Assembly: GCA_964582525.1 (NCBI GenBank)
Contig: CAZOSP010000003.1
Coordinates: 1-64,000 of the forward strand
Direction: 5' to 3'
Length of the DNA stretch: 64,000 nt
From: BB31 sp964582525
GTDB taxonomy: Bacteria; Pseudomonadota; Gammaproteobacteria; Beggiatoales; Beggiatoaceae
Below, in pieces: positions 18,043 through 27,206 of this stretch. A model generated the notes under the pieces. It saw nothing but the letters and a program-made list of their open reading frames with translations, was not told where the DNA came from and searched no databases. The position numbers and the translations under genes are program-made. Position 1 is the first letter of the stretch; each line of letters opens with the position of its first letter.

Positions 18043-18351
18043 TTAGTGAGCGCCCGCAGTTTGAGCAATCTGGGTCATAAAGGCACCAACGAAAGGATTT
18101 GCAGTCACAAACCACATAGATAAACCCAAAACAATCATAGGGAATGCTTCCATCAAACCACCAGTAAACAGCATTTGCCCCATTAACTGCGGGCGTAATT
18201 CAGGCTGCCGGGTAATGCCTTCTAAGTATTTAGAACAAATCATACCCCAACCCAGTGCAGAACCTAAAGCTGCACTTGCTAAGATAACGCCTGCGCCGAT
18301 TGCGGTGTAAGCATAGATTATGCTGACAGCATTCATGATTTCAGGGGACAT
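18043..18351 (-). CDS. atpE: ATP synthase Fo c subunit
   Basis: The ring-forming ion carrier, 102 residues with two membrane helices. The first has the packed small-residue run GAGVILASAALGSALG. The polar loop is TRQPEL. The carboxylate in the second helix is the Glu of GGLMEAFPMIVLG. An Ala follows this Glu and the extra Na+ ligands known in sodium enzymes are not apparent, so proton coupling is inferred. It is somewhat longer than the 79-residue E. coli protein because of both termini. Confidence 0.95.
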   Translation of the reverse strand: MSPEIMNAVSIIYAYTAIGAGVILASAALGSALGWGMICSKYLEGITRQPELRPQLMGQMLFTGGLMEAFPMIVLGLSMWFVTANPFVGAFMTQIAQTAGAH

Positions 18352-18419
18352 TAAAGCTCTCCTTAAGCGAATGTAAAGTGGATAGTACCAAAAGTTAAAG
18401 ATAAAAAACCAAAAGTGAA

Positions 18420-19220
18420 TTAATGCGCTTCAGCTTCTTGATGAGCAATACTCAAATAAGCAATGGTCAATAGCATGAAGATATAAGCCTGCAAGGTAAT
18501 GACTAAAATATGGAAAATAGCCCAAATACCGCCAGGGATAAACTGTATCCACCAAGGTAATAAGGCAATTAATAAGAAAATCAATTCTCCCGCAAACATA
18601 TTTCCAAATAAACGCAAACTCATACTGACCGGCTTAGATACTTCTTCAATCGTGGTCATTAGGATGTTAAAGGGCATGAGAATAACTTTAACAACAATAT
18701 GGCTGGCTGCGAAAGGATGAAACAAGTATTGTTTCATATATCCCCAGCCCCCTTTGATTTTAATATTATAATAAACGACCATTGAAAATACAGTAATAGA
18801 TAATGCAAAAGTGGTAGCCAAGTCTGTGGTGGGTACCACTTTTAAGTATTCAATACCAATAAAAGAGGCTAACAAGGGGAGCAAATCAACTGGCACTAAA
18901 TCCATTGCATTCATTAAAAAAACCCAGACAAAAATAGTTAAAGCGAGAGGACCGATGATGGGGTTGTAGCCATCAAACATTTCTTTAACTTGGGTTTCGA
19001 CAAATTCAAGAATGACTTCAAGCACATTCTGCAAGCCACTGGGCTTGTCGGGGTCTAAATTTTGCCCGATTTTATAGGCGACTAAGGCGATTAATCCAGC
19101 CAGCAAACCGCCAAAAAACAAGGTATCGAGATGGAGACTCCAGAAGCCTTCTCCAACACTCAAATTGGTCAAGTGATGAGATATGTATTCCGTTGGACTT
19201 GCACCTTGGCTCACGTTCAC
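18420..19220 (-). CDS. atpB: ATP synthase Fo a subunit
   Basis: The static half-channel subunit. Several membrane helices are evident. The essential arginine lies in SLRLFGNMFAGELIFLLIAL near residue 209, and the conserved TLQAYIFMLLTIAYL helix is near the end. The 266-residue length is normal. It follows atpI closely and precedes atpE by 68 bases. Confidence 0.96.
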   Translation of the reverse strand: MNVSQGASPTEYISHHLTNLSVGEGFWSLHLDTLFFGGLLAGLIALVAYKIGQNLDPDKPSGLQNVLEVILEFVETQVKEMFDGYNPIIGPLALTIFVWVFLMNAMDLVPVDLLPLLASFIGIEYLKVVPTTDLATTFALSITVFSMVVYYNIKIKGGWGYMKQYLFHPFAASHIVVKVILMPFNILMTTIEEVSKPVSMSLRLFGNMFAGELIFLLIALLPWWIQFIPGGIWAIFHILVITLQAYIFMLLTIAYLSIAHQEAEAH

Positions 19221-19261
19221 TTACTCCATGTTATTGCTTAAAACAAAAATAAAAAACGCAG

Positions 19262-19669
19262 TTATTCAATGCCTTTAAATAGATAGGCGAGTTGTGCTGC
19301 TGCAAATGCAGAAATTAATGCTAAAGGCATTAGATTGAGTACGAACATTCCAACAATAAACAAGATTAATGTTGAAACAAAACGCAAAACAACACCTATA
19401 TACAAAAAACCGACTTCACTACTCGGTGCAGTTTCGGCGGCTTTAGCCGCAGTTCGTAAGCTGCGATTGGCTAACCAGACATTTAGCATGGCGATCATAC
19501 CACCAAAAACAGCCGATTGAACGGCAAAGAAATTGTGATAATAGAAAAAAACCAATGCGACCAATAAAATGATAACAAACTGCATGACTAAAATTTTTTT
19601 AGCCCCTGTATCTGCTGTAGAAACCGGCGTTTCTGTGTTTTTATTGGGTAGCAATTCTGGGTTCATCAC
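19262..19669 (-). CDS. atpI: ATP synthase assembly-associated protein I
   Basis: A 135-residue membrane protein with four predicted hydrophobic helices, starting at about residues 25-45 (KKILVMQFVIILLVALVFF). AtpI is thought to help c-ring assembly or Mg2+ handling. The sequence is weakly conserved, as usual for this family, so the call relies on helix pattern, the GGMIAMLNVWLANRSLR loop and its place directly before atpB. It should be the first gene of the operon. Confidence 0.85.
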   Translation of the reverse strand: MMNPELLPNKNTETPVSTADTGAKKILVMQFVIILLVALVFFYYHNFFAVQSAVFGGMIAMLNVWLANRSLRTAAKAAETAPSSEVGFLYIGVVLRFVSTLILFIVGMFVLNLMPLALISAFAAAQLAYLFKGIE

Positions 19670-19792
19670 TTAATTTATAGACCAAACATCAATCCACTGT
19701 TGCGTTGCAACATCTCATAAGGCTGGGCATTATAGAGACAAGCTAATAACCCGTCAATACAGCAATAAAAGATAATTATCAGGTAAATACGC

Positions 19793-20440
19793 CTAAGAAT
19801 TTTGTAACCCATTGATTTTTATTAAATGACGCTGCGCATTTAATCCTACTATATTTAGGGCTATAACTGAATAAGTGACTTTTTCATGCGCTAAAAGTTG
19901 CAATTCTTGCTGCCGCAACTGCCCTTTCATAGCCAATAAATAGCCACTTTTTTTAATAAAATGCTGGGTTTGTTGATAAAACTGCTGCAAATGGCTGTAA
20001 GCGCGACTTATTACTATATCGTAATATTCTCTTTTATCCCATTGTTCGACGCGCTGACAGACTGACTCTACGTTGGCTAAACCCAGTTCTATGCTCGCTT
20101 GGCGCACAAAGCGGATTTTCTTATGGTTGCCGTCTAATAGTGTCATCTGCGCGTCTGGTCTTATGATGGCGAACAATATACCGGGCAAACCCGCGCCTGT
20201 CCCCACGTCTAACACCTCTCGTCCGTTTAGATAAGGCAATACGACCAGACAATCCATCACATGCCGCACCAACATTTGCCAAGGATCACGTATCGCTGTG
20301 AGATTATAGGCTTTATTCCATTTATCCAATAACAACACATATTCTATAATTTGCTCAGCTTGCGCACTGCTTAAATCAATACCCGCTTGTTCAAGATAAA
20401 CATTTAAGCGTTCTGACAATGCGATGTGGGAGATAGGCAT
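19793..20440 (-). CDS. rsmG: 16S rRNA (guanine527-N7)-methyltransferase
   Basis: RsmG (GidB) methylates G527 of 16S rRNA using S-adenosylmethionine. The SAM-binding loop is VLDVGTGAGLPGILFA near residue 75, with LLDGNHKKIRFVRQ and the DIVISRAYSHL segment after it. NKAYNLTAIRDP near residue 40 is characteristic. In many gammaproteobacteria it lies between mnmG and parA-parB upstream of the atp genes; here it directly precedes atpI by 123 bases. Length (215 residues) is normal. Confidence 0.95.
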   Translation of the reverse strand: MPISHIALSERLNVYLEQAGIDLSSAQAEQIIEYVLLLDKWNKAYNLTAIRDPWQMLVRHVMDCLVVLPYLNGREVLDVGTGAGLPGILFAIIRPDAQMTLLDGNHKKIRFVRQASIELGLANVESVCQRVEQWDKREYYDIVISRAYSHLQQFYQQTQHFIKKSGYLLAMKGQLRQQELQLLAHEKVTYSVIALNIVGLNAQRHLIKINGLQNS

Positions 20441-20667
20441 GATACGCTCCTGTGCAAAAATGGGCAGCCGTATAGTCGCACTTGTTATTTTATTGGGTTT
20501 TATTTGTGCGCCTGCGGGAATTGATAGCTTCCTGCATCAGGTTACACGCTGCCGGCAGGACTTCTTAATTTTGACTGATTTCACTTGACTGATGCCTAAT
20601 ATTACCTGAAATGCTTGAGCATACAAAGCTACACGGGCAAAATTAATCGCTACCATAAAATGTTGAC

Positions 20668-21255
20668 ATGTATCTAAATCATTTCGGTCTCAACGCTCCG
20701 CCGTTCAAAATCACCCCAGACCCGCACCTGTTTTATAGCGGCTGCGAGCGCGGCTTAGTGCTGGATGCCTTGCTGTATGCCATCCGCCAAGGTAAGGGCA
20801 TGGTCAAGGTTGTGGGCGAAGTAGGCAGCGGCAAAACCATGCTTTGCCGTATGTTGCCAGAAAAATTACCCGCCCATGTTGACGTCTTATACCTCGCTAA
20901 TCCGCGTCTTACGCCCGATAGCATTCTGCTCGCTATCGCTTTAGAAATGCGCCTACCGCAAGCTGCGCTCTGTTCCGCTAATCATTTGCAGGTCATGCAA
21001 GCCTTACATCATGCCTTACTGGAAAAACACGGGAAAAATCTACAAGTCGTCTTGCTGATTGAAGAAGCGCAAGATATGCCGCTAGACACTAACGTGCCAT
21101 TATCCCGCGTGCGCGTCGATAAAGATGTCGAAGCACTCTACCGGGCTAACGGCGGCGTTTTGGCTGAGCTTTACAGTCAGCCACTCCCACACTCCCAGTC
21201 CTGCCTTAAAAGCATTGTGGGTAAGGGATGTGCGCAAAATAATGCCAGAAAATAG
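20668..21255 (+). pseudogene. Truncated ExeA/GspA-like AAA ATPase
   Basis: The N-terminal 140 residues match the ExeA-type ATPases: MYLNHFGLNAPPFKITPDP and LFYSG at the start, Walker A GEVGSGKT at about residues 50-57 and Walker B-like VVLLIEEAQDMP near 130. Full family members continue with sensor and lid regions and often a peptidoglycan-binding tail. Here the homology ends soon after the Walker B segment, and the last residues (ANGGVLAELYSQPLPHSQ) are encoded by a repeat also seen in tamB. Such a product would lack an ATPase lid and is probably inactive. No clear ribosome binding site precedes the ATG. Confidence 0.7.
21144..21190 (+). repeat. Partial compound-hairpin repeat in ExeA-like relic
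   Basis: This segment matches the right part of the 78-bp element in tamB: AACGGCGGCGTTTTGGCTGA, then a hairpin GGCTGA..TCAGCC and the end word AGCCACTCCCA. It encodes the last part of the truncated ATPase. Confidence 0.75.
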
Positions 21256-21360
21256 GCGGGCGTACATCCTCTAGCTAGGTTTTCAAAACCTAAAAGGTTT
21301 GAGTTTCGGGTATTATTGAATGCCCATCCTTAAAAGGAAGCGCATTGACAAGGAGAATCC

Positions 21361-24300
21361 ATGCGATACATACGTCGTTTGTTGTTGGCTGTGCTGGTGT
21401 TGGGCTTGCTGTTGCTGGGCGTGGTATTTTTCTTTTTAGCCACTAATGCGGGCTTAAACATTGGTTTAAGCGTCGTGCCTAACTTGCAAGTGGCGCAGAC
21501 GAACGGTTCGCTGCTGGGCGGTTTGCAATTGCAGCAGGTGCATTTTCAGCAAACCGGTCTGGATGCGCAGCTACAGCGCGTGCAATTACGCTGGCAGCCG
21601 TGGGCATTATTGCAAGCAAAAGTGCGTGTCCAGCAGTTATCGATAGAGGGCGTACAATTAGCCTTGTCGCCCGCCTCCACTGAACCTGTCCCGCCATCTG
21701 AGCCGTTAAAAGCCTTGCCTGATATGCAGTTGCCGGTGGAAATCCATATAGATGAACTTTGGTTGCGCGATCTGCACTTCAAACAAGCCGATAATAGCCT
21801 GTATTTACAGGAATTACGTTTGGCATTACAAACTCAAGATGGCTGGCTGACGGTTGATGATTTAAGCCTGCAACAATTACAGGCGCGAGAGGTCGAGCTT
21901 GCGCAAGCGCAATTAGTGGCGCGAATGGCGTTGCAGCATCCTCATACGTTGTCGCTGTCGTTGGGCGCAGATGCGCGACATGCCGTTCTGGGCGCGGCGA
22001 CTTTAGAGTCGCAAGCACTCGGCGATCCACGCGCTTTGCAACTAGACACGCAGATACTGCTTGTTGATCAGCAGCGAGACGCGCCGCTGCAATTGCAAGT
22101 CGCCGCGACTTTGCAGGATTTGCTGGGCAATTTGCGCTGGCAGACGGCGATTCATCTGCGCGATGTGGATTCGCGGCATTCAACTTTGCAGATGTTTTTG
22201 CAAGATGTGCCGCACTACAAGGCAAATGCTGAGTTTCAGGCACAAGGCGATTTGCAGCAGGCGCAAGCCGATCTCACGCTGCATACTGAAATTGCCGAAT
22301 TAGGCACCTTTGATGTGCAGTTCAGCGCGGCGAACTTAGAGAAAGACTGGCAGCAGTGGCGTTTACAAGGTGGCTTGCGCCAAGCGGATATGCCGCTGCA
22401 AGTGGATGTGGAAGGGGTGTTGGATGCGCGCCAAGCGCAGCCGCACATTGACGCAAGCATCAATTGGCAAGCACTGCGTGTGCCGCTGCAAGGTGAGGAA
22501 ACGCAAGTGGCAAGTCGCCAAGGTAAGCTGACGTGGGTCGGCACAGCGGACGCTTATCAGGTAACGCTGGACGGTGAGGTGCAGGCAGCAAACGCCCCTG
22601 ATACGCGCTGGACATTAGCCGCGGCAGGCAACACGCAGCAGGCGCGTATCGACTTTTTGCGTGCTGAATTGTTGGGCGGCTTGGGAGTGGCTAATCTCCA
22701 GATTAGCCGCGCCGCCAACGGCGGCGTTTTGGCTGACTTGGAAGTCAGCCACTCCCAACACCAAAATGCCACACAGCTTGAGGTGCAAGGCACGATTGCG
22801 GGCGAGCGCGTCAGTCTCGATTGGCACATCAACGCGCCCTATATGCAGGCATTGCATCCGCAGGCGCACGGCAGCCTGCGCGGCAGCGGCAAGATCGGCG
22901 GTTGGTTGACGCGCCCGACGGTGCAAGCAACCTTGCAGGGACGCGATTTATTCTGGCAAGATCAGCGTTTAGATCAGCTTGATGTGGAGGCAAATATTGA
23001 TGTCAATGCGCCCGACGGGTTAATGGATTTAGCCCTACACGCGCAAGGTTTGCACAGCGGCGACCTATCCATAGACACGCTGGGTTTGCAAGCGCAAGGT
23101 TCGATGGCTGCGCATAGCTTGACGCTGACTGCGCAGTTGCCGCTGCAAAGCGCGACCTTGAGCTTGCAGGGCGGTTTGCTGAATAGGGACAACTGGCAAG
23201 GCAGTTTACAAACCCTGCAATTAGACGATCAGCAGTGGGGGCGTTTGAAGCTCGCAGCACCTGCTGCATTGCAGGCTTCCGCGCAACAAGTCCGCTTAGA
23301 GCAAGCCTGCCTCAAGCTCGAATTACAACAGCAGCGTGGCAGTCAGCTTTGTCTGCGCGGGGCTTGGCAGGCTTCGCAGGACAGCATAGGCGCGGCGCAA
23401 GCGAGTTTGACGCTGGATGAATTATCCTTAGAGGTGCTGCAAGCTTTTTTGCCCGCCTCTCTGCATATTCAAGATATTGCCACTTCGCTGCAATTAGACG
23501 CAGAATTGCTCAAAAATGGCGAACTTCGCAGCAATCTGTTGTTCAATCTCACGCCCGGCTTGGTGCAATTAAAAAATCCCCAGCAGGACCCGATAACCCT
23601 GCTCAAACATCAAGGCACGCAGGTGAGCGCACGCATTGACTCGCAAGGTTTGCAGGCTCAACTCAAGTTACAATTACCAGAACAAGACGGCATTCAAGCG
23701 CGTCTGCACCTGCCCAATCTCAAACGCTTTCCGCTCGCCGAAGAGCAGCCCCTAGACGGCGATATTAAACTGCAATTTGGCGATTTCAGCCTGCTGTCGC
23801 TGTTTGCGCCGCAAATGTCCGAACCTCAAGGACGCATTGAAGCGGATGTCAAACTGACAGGACAGATGATGCAACCGCTGTTGCAAGGGCAATTGCGCCT
23901 ACGCGATGGCGGGGCAAAGGTCGAATTAGCCGGACTGCATGTACATGATATGCAGTTAGTGGTGCGCAATCCTATTCCCACGCGGGAACTTGGGAACGAG
24001 ACCGTCACCCAGCCAGCAGGCACACATCTTAAGCTTGACGGGCAGTTGCGCATGGGCGATCAGACGCAGGGCGAGGCGGGATTACTGCGTATTGATGGCG
24101 ATTTTATCGCAGCCACGGACTGGGCAGCGCGCCTCAATGTCAAAGGACATCGCTTAGAAGTGATGAACAGCCCAGAGATTTGGTTGCTGGCTTCGCCCAA
24201 TGTGCAGTTTGAAGGCAGTCCGCAGCGCATCAGCTTAAGCGGTGAGATTGTGCTGCCGGAAGCCCTCATTACGCCGCCGGAAAAGCCGGGCGGGGCGGGA

Positions 24301-25110
24301 AAAGTGTCGGCTTCTAGCGATGTTGTCGTGTTGTCTGACACAGAAAATACCGACATAGCCGCCGAAGATAGGCAAGCACAAGCCCCCAGGCTGCCGTTTT
24401 ATACTGATTTGCGCCTGCTATTAGGCGATCAATTACGGGTCAAAGGCATGGGCTTCAAAGGACGTTTGCAAGGCAATTTGCGCGTGCTAGGCAAGCCGCA
24501 CCAGGGATTAACCGGCAGCGGGCGCATTTCAGTATTAGACGGACACTACAAAGCCTACGGGCAGGATTTGCGCATTCGCAAAGGCAATGTGCTATACAGC
24601 GGCGGCGCGCTGGAAAATCCCGGCTTAGATGTGCAAGCGGTGCGCGTGGTTGGCGAGGTCACTGCTGGAATCGAGCTATCGGGTACAGCACAAGCTCCTG
24701 AATTAAATCTATTTTCTGAACCCGCTTTAGATCAGACCAATATTCTTTCTTACATTGTCTTAGGACGACCTGCCTCCAGCGGCAGCGCGACCAGCATCAA
24801 TCAGCAACAGCTGTTAGCACAAGCCTTGTCGGATTTAGCCCTCAACGAAGACAGCGCGGTTTCTAAAGCGTTGCGCGATGATTTAGGCTTAGACACCGCT
24901 GGCATTGATACCAGCGGCGGCACCGAGCAGACCACTTTTATGCTCGGCAAATACCTCACTCCCGATCTTTACATCAGCTACGGCGTGGGCTTGTTTGAGG
25001 CGGACAATGTGTTTCGTATGCGTTATCGCCTAAGCCCACGTTTTAGTGTAGAAAGCGCGACCAGCGGCGGTAACAGCGGGGTGGATTTGCATTATACTTT
25101 GGAGCGTTGA
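21361..25110 (+). CDS. tamB: Translocation and assembly module subunit TamB
   Basis: TamB is an inner-membrane-anchored periplasmic protein that forms a long beta-groove bridging to the outer membrane; it aids outer-membrane protein assembly and lipid transport. Residues 5-27 are an uncleaved signal anchor. The rest is repetitive, hydrophobic-polar beta strand with many Gln and Leu. The C-terminal TamB (DUF490) domain ends ..SYGVGLFEADNVFRMRYRLSP and SGVDLHYTLER. The 1249-residue length fits the family. No tamA precedes it; instead there is an ATPase relic. Two repeats lie inside in frame: residues 441-466 are wholly encoded by a 78-bp compound hairpin, and a GTTCCC-type word encodes part of residues 872-880. 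Confidence 0.93.
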   Translation: MRYIRRLLLAVLVLGLLLLGVVFFFLATNAGLNIGLSVVPNLQVAQTNGSLLGGLQLQQVHFQQTGLDAQLQRVQLRWQPWALLQAKVRVQQLSIEGVQLALSPASTEPVPPSEPLKALPDMQLPVEIHIDELWLRDLHFKQADNSLYLQELRLALQTQDGWLTVDDLSLQQLQAREVELAQAQLVARMALQHPHTLSLSLGADARHAVLGAATLESQALGDPRALQLDTQILLVDQQRDAPLQLQVAATLQDLLGNLRWQTAIHLRDVDSRHSTLQMFLQDVPHYKANAEFQAQGDLQQAQADLTLHTEIAELGTFDVQFSAANLEKDWQQWRLQGGLRQADMPLQVDVEGVLDARQAQPHIDASINWQALRVPLQGEETQVASRQGKLTWVGTADAYQVTLDGEVQAANAPDTRWTLAAAGNTQQARIDFLRAELLGGLGVANLQISRAANGGVLADLEVSHSQHQNATQLEVQGTIAGERVSLDWHINAPYMQALHPQAHGSLRGSGKIGGWLTRPTVQATLQGRDLFWQDQRLDQLDVEANIDVNAPDGLMDLALHAQGLHSGDLSIDTLGLQAQGSMAAHSLTLTAQLPLQSATLSLQGGLLNRDNWQGSLQTLQLDDQQWGRLKLAAPAALQASAQQVRLEQACLKLELQQQRGSQLCLRGAWQASQDSIGAAQASLTLDELSLEVLQAFLPASLHIQDIATSLQLDAELLKNGELRSNLLFNLTPGLVQLKNPQQDPITLLKHQGTQVSARIDSQGLQAQLKLQLPEQDGIQARLHLPNLKRFPLAEEQPLDGDIKLQFGDFSLLSLFAPQMSEPQGRIEADVKLTGQMMQPLLQGQLRLRDGGAKVELAGLHVHDMQLVVRNPIPTRELGNETVTQPAGTHLKLDGQLRMGDQTQGEAGLLRIDGDFIAATDWAARLNVKGHRLEVMNSPEIWLLASPNVQFEGSPQRISLSGEIVLPEALITPPEKPGGAGKVSASSDVVVLSDTENTDIAAEDRQAQAPRLPFYTDLRLLLGDQLRVKGMGFKGRLQGNLRVLGKPHQGLTGSGRISVLDGHYKAYGQDLRIRKGNVLYSGGALENPGLDVQAVRVVGEVTAGIELSGTAQAPELNLFSEPALDQTNILSYIVLGRPASSGSATSINQQQLLAQALSDLALNEDSAVSKALRDDLGLDTAGIDTSGGTEQTTFMLGKYLTPDLYISYGVGLFEADNVFRMRYRLSPRFSVESATSGGNSGVDLHYTLER
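22681..22758. repeat. 78-bp three-hairpin element inserted in tamB
   Basis: The ends are perfect 12-base inverted repeats, TTGGGAGTGGCT and AGCCACTCCCAA. Between them are three hairpins: GGCTAATC/GATTAGCC, GCGCCGCC/GGCGGCGT-like around AAC, and GGCTGAC/GTCAGCC. The element begins exactly on a codon boundary (residue 441) and its length is 26 codons, so the tamB frame is kept. Relatives occur at 21144, 34432 and 55183. Confidence 0.9.
23975..24000 (+). repeat. GTTCCC/GGGAAC-type repeat inside tamB
   Basis: TTCCCACGCGGGAA is followed by CTTGGGAACGAG. The words match the hairpin at 69-91. It is read through in frame in tamB, giving a PTRELGNE peptide. Confidence 0.45.
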
Positions 25111-25166
25111 GATAGACCAAGAAGGCTGAAAAACGATAGCATTTGAAAAATCACAGGAATTAGCTG

Positions 25167-26558
25167 ATGAAAGTTAGAAAAGTTCAGATCAAAAATTATA
25201 AAATGTTCTCAGATTTTACTGTAGAATTCGTAAACAGTAACAATGAAACATTAAATACAGTGGTCATCGCGGGAATAAATGGCGCAGGAAAAACCTCGTT
25301 TTTATTTCTATTGCAAAGACTGTTTTGTGAAACATTCAATCTGTTTAAAGTAAAAAAAATATTAAGTGATTATGACCAGGAAAGTGATGCACTGATTTGT
25401 GATGAGATTAATGTAGAGGTTGAATTTTCTGGAGAAGAAAAACAAGCCCTTATTGCGTTAATTCACAAAATTGAAAATAAATTTCATCAGCTCAAAAAAG
25501 TGCTGAGAGACAATACCCCACCCATTGATTCTTTAACTAATCTGAGAAAAAATCTTAACAAGAATAACTTTTTTTCCTTTCAGTATAAGTTAGAAAAAAT
25601 AGGAAAAGATTTTATTATTAAGAACAATGATTTTAGACCATTTGCTTTCTTTCCTGAAGATGAATTAGATGAGATATTTAAGATTCTCTATTTTTCGGCT
25701 CATCATACCGACATCAAAAAAACAGAAGAAGTAAGAATCTCTAGTTTGCTTTCTTCAAAAAGCACGAAATATAATTCTATACAGTCTGATGGAATTGTCT
25801 TTCCTATTGATATTTTTACACAGCAAAAAACCGTTGATGAACACATCCTAAGTCAGGTACAAAACAAGGTAATAGATAATAGAGAGCTTGCAGCTAAAGA
25901 TGTGATACAGGAGTATATTGACAATATTAACGCGATGCTGAAAGGAATAAAATTAAAGACCGTTCTGGTAGATGTTGATTCAGAAAAACCAATTTTTAAG
26001 TCGCCTACAAATGCTATGATTTCATCTGATAAACTGTCAGGTGGAGAAAAACAATTATATTACAAAGCCATCTTGTTTGATAAACTCAAACCTAAACATA
26101 GCATTATTATGGTGGATGAACCTGAAACTTCTCTGCATCCGATTTGGCAGCACGAAGTATTAAATCTGTATAAAAATATTCCAGGTGATAATCAGGTGAT
26201 TCTCGTTACTCATTCTCCTCATATAATAGCCTCTGTTCATCCAGAGAGTTTGTTCATATTTAGGATTAATGAAGATAATAATACGCTAGAATGTGTAAAT
26301 GCAGAACAAGAAGGTTGGCATACGAAAGGTATTGAACCAAATGATGTTTTAGATGAAATCATGGGTGCGCCATTGCGTAACTCAGAGACACAACAAAAAA
26401 TTGACCGGGTTGTCGATATTCTAAAGAATCACCCTGACAAAATAAATATGCCAGAGAATGAGGGTGTTATAGAATCTCTTATTTCTGAATTAGGTCGCGC
26501 TGATCCGCTTACTATGAGAATTTTGCATAAATTGGCTATTCTGCAAGAAGGGAAATAA
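25167..26558 (+). CDS. ptuA: PtuA-like SMC/ABC-type ATPase of a Septu-like defence pair
   Basis: A 463-residue ATPase with an ABC/SMC-type head. KVQIKNYKMFSDFTVEF opens the fold, Walker A is GINGAGKT near residue 36, the signature LSGGEKQ is near 290, Walker B is IIMVDEPETSLHP near 315, and the switch is VTHSPHII near 348. The middle (about 80-260) is charged and helical, as in OLD/RecF-like defence ATPases. It is 4 bases upstream of an HNH nuclease gene, the arrangement of PtuA-PtuB in Septu and of retron Ec78. No reverse transcriptase is present. Composition is clearly more AT-rich than tamB before it, suggesting transfer. Function in phage defence is inferred from family and context. Confidence 0.75.
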   Translation: MKVRKVQIKNYKMFSDFTVEFVNSNNETLNTVVIAGINGAGKTSFLFLLQRLFCETFNLFKVKKILSDYDQESDALICDEINVEVEFSGEEKQALIALIHKIENKFHQLKKVLRDNTPPIDSLTNLRKNLNKNNFFSFQYKLEKIGKDFIIKNNDFRPFAFFPEDELDEIFKILYFSAHHTDIKKTEEVRISSLLSSKSTKYNSIQSDGIVFPIDIFTQQKTVDEHILSQVQNKVIDNRELAAKDVIQEYIDNINAMLKGIKLKTVLVDVDSEKPIFKSPTNAMISSDKLSGGEKQLYYKAILFDKLKPKHSIIMVDEPETSLHPIWQHEVLNLYKNIPGDNQVILVTHSPHIIASVHPESLFIFRINEDNNTLECVNAEQEGWHTKGIEPNDVLDEIMGAPLRNSETQQKIDRVVDILKNHPDKINMPENEGVIESLISELGRADPLTMRILHKLAILQEGK

Positions 26559-26562
26559 TAAC

Positions 26563-27204
26563 ATGCGTTACATAGACAAATCTAATTGCTGTAAAGAATT
26601 TGATGTTTATGTGATAACTGATAAACCTCAAATATGGAAGGACTTTAAGGAAAATATTAAACTTATCCTTCACCAGCATTTATACCATGAGCAGGGAGGA
26701 TTGTGTATTTATTGTCAGCAACAACTACCACCAAAACTGGGTAAGCAGTTTGCTGCGCATATTAGGTCACATATAGAACATATTAGACCGAGAAGTGAAT
26801 ATAATCACTTGACATTTGATTATTGTAATTTATCTATTTCTTGTGAAGGATTTGATTGTGAAATAGAAAAATCTCCTAAGCAGCCTAAAAAGGAGTTCTG
26901 TGAACACAGAAAAGAAGATCGGTATGATGAAGAAAACTTTTTAAATCCTATAGAGGTAAAAGAGATACAAGACTATTTTGTTTATGATTTACTTGAATTA
27001 AAAATATCCCCAAATTTAAGCAAGAATAATAAAGACAAGGAAAAAGCCTCGCATACCATAACCACATTAGATTTAAATCATAAGTCGCTGGTTAAAATGA
27101 GAAGCAAAGTCTACCGTGATTACGTTAAGAATAAATACCCTGATCTGAAATATGAAAAACTTCCCCCTTTCTACTCAATGTTACTTCAGTTTGGACTACT
27201 CTAG
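26563..27204 (+). CDS. ptuB: PtuB-like HNH endonuclease of a Septu-like defence pair
   Basis: A 213-residue putative nuclease resembling the TIGR02646/PtuB type. A zinc or structural pair CIYCQQQL lies near residue 47, followed by HIEHIRPRSEYNHLTFDYCN (about 71-90), which supplies the HNH His and Asn residues. CEGFDCEIEK and FCEHRKED supply more Cys/His residues. In known Septu systems PtuB cuts nucleic acid and PtuA forms the ATPase scaffold. It follows the ATPase by 4 bases and shares its AT-rich composition. The TAG stop lies within the 8-bp target duplication of the palindromic element just after it. Confidence 0.75.
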   Translation: MRYIDKSNCCKEFDVYVITDKPQIWKDFKENIKLILHQHLYHEQGGLCIYCQQQLPPKLGKQFAAHIRSHIEHIRPRSEYNHLTFDYCNLSISCEGFDCEIEKSPKQPKKEFCEHRKEDRYDEENFLNPIEVKEIQDYFVYDLLELKISPNLSKNNKDKEKASHTITTLDLNHKSLVKMRSKVYRDYVKNKYPDLKYEKLPPFYSMLLQFGLL

Positions 27205-27206
27205 CT

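Noticed and set aside
18043..18351. Sodium-translocating ATP synthase
   Set aside because: The c subunit has MEAFPMI at the ion site and lacks the extra ligands known from sodium-binding c rings.
25110..27204. Retron (Ec78-like) with PtuAB effectors
   Set aside because: Only 56 bases separate tamB from the ATPase gene, which leaves no room for a reverse transcriptase or msr-msd RNA, and none follows the HNH gene.
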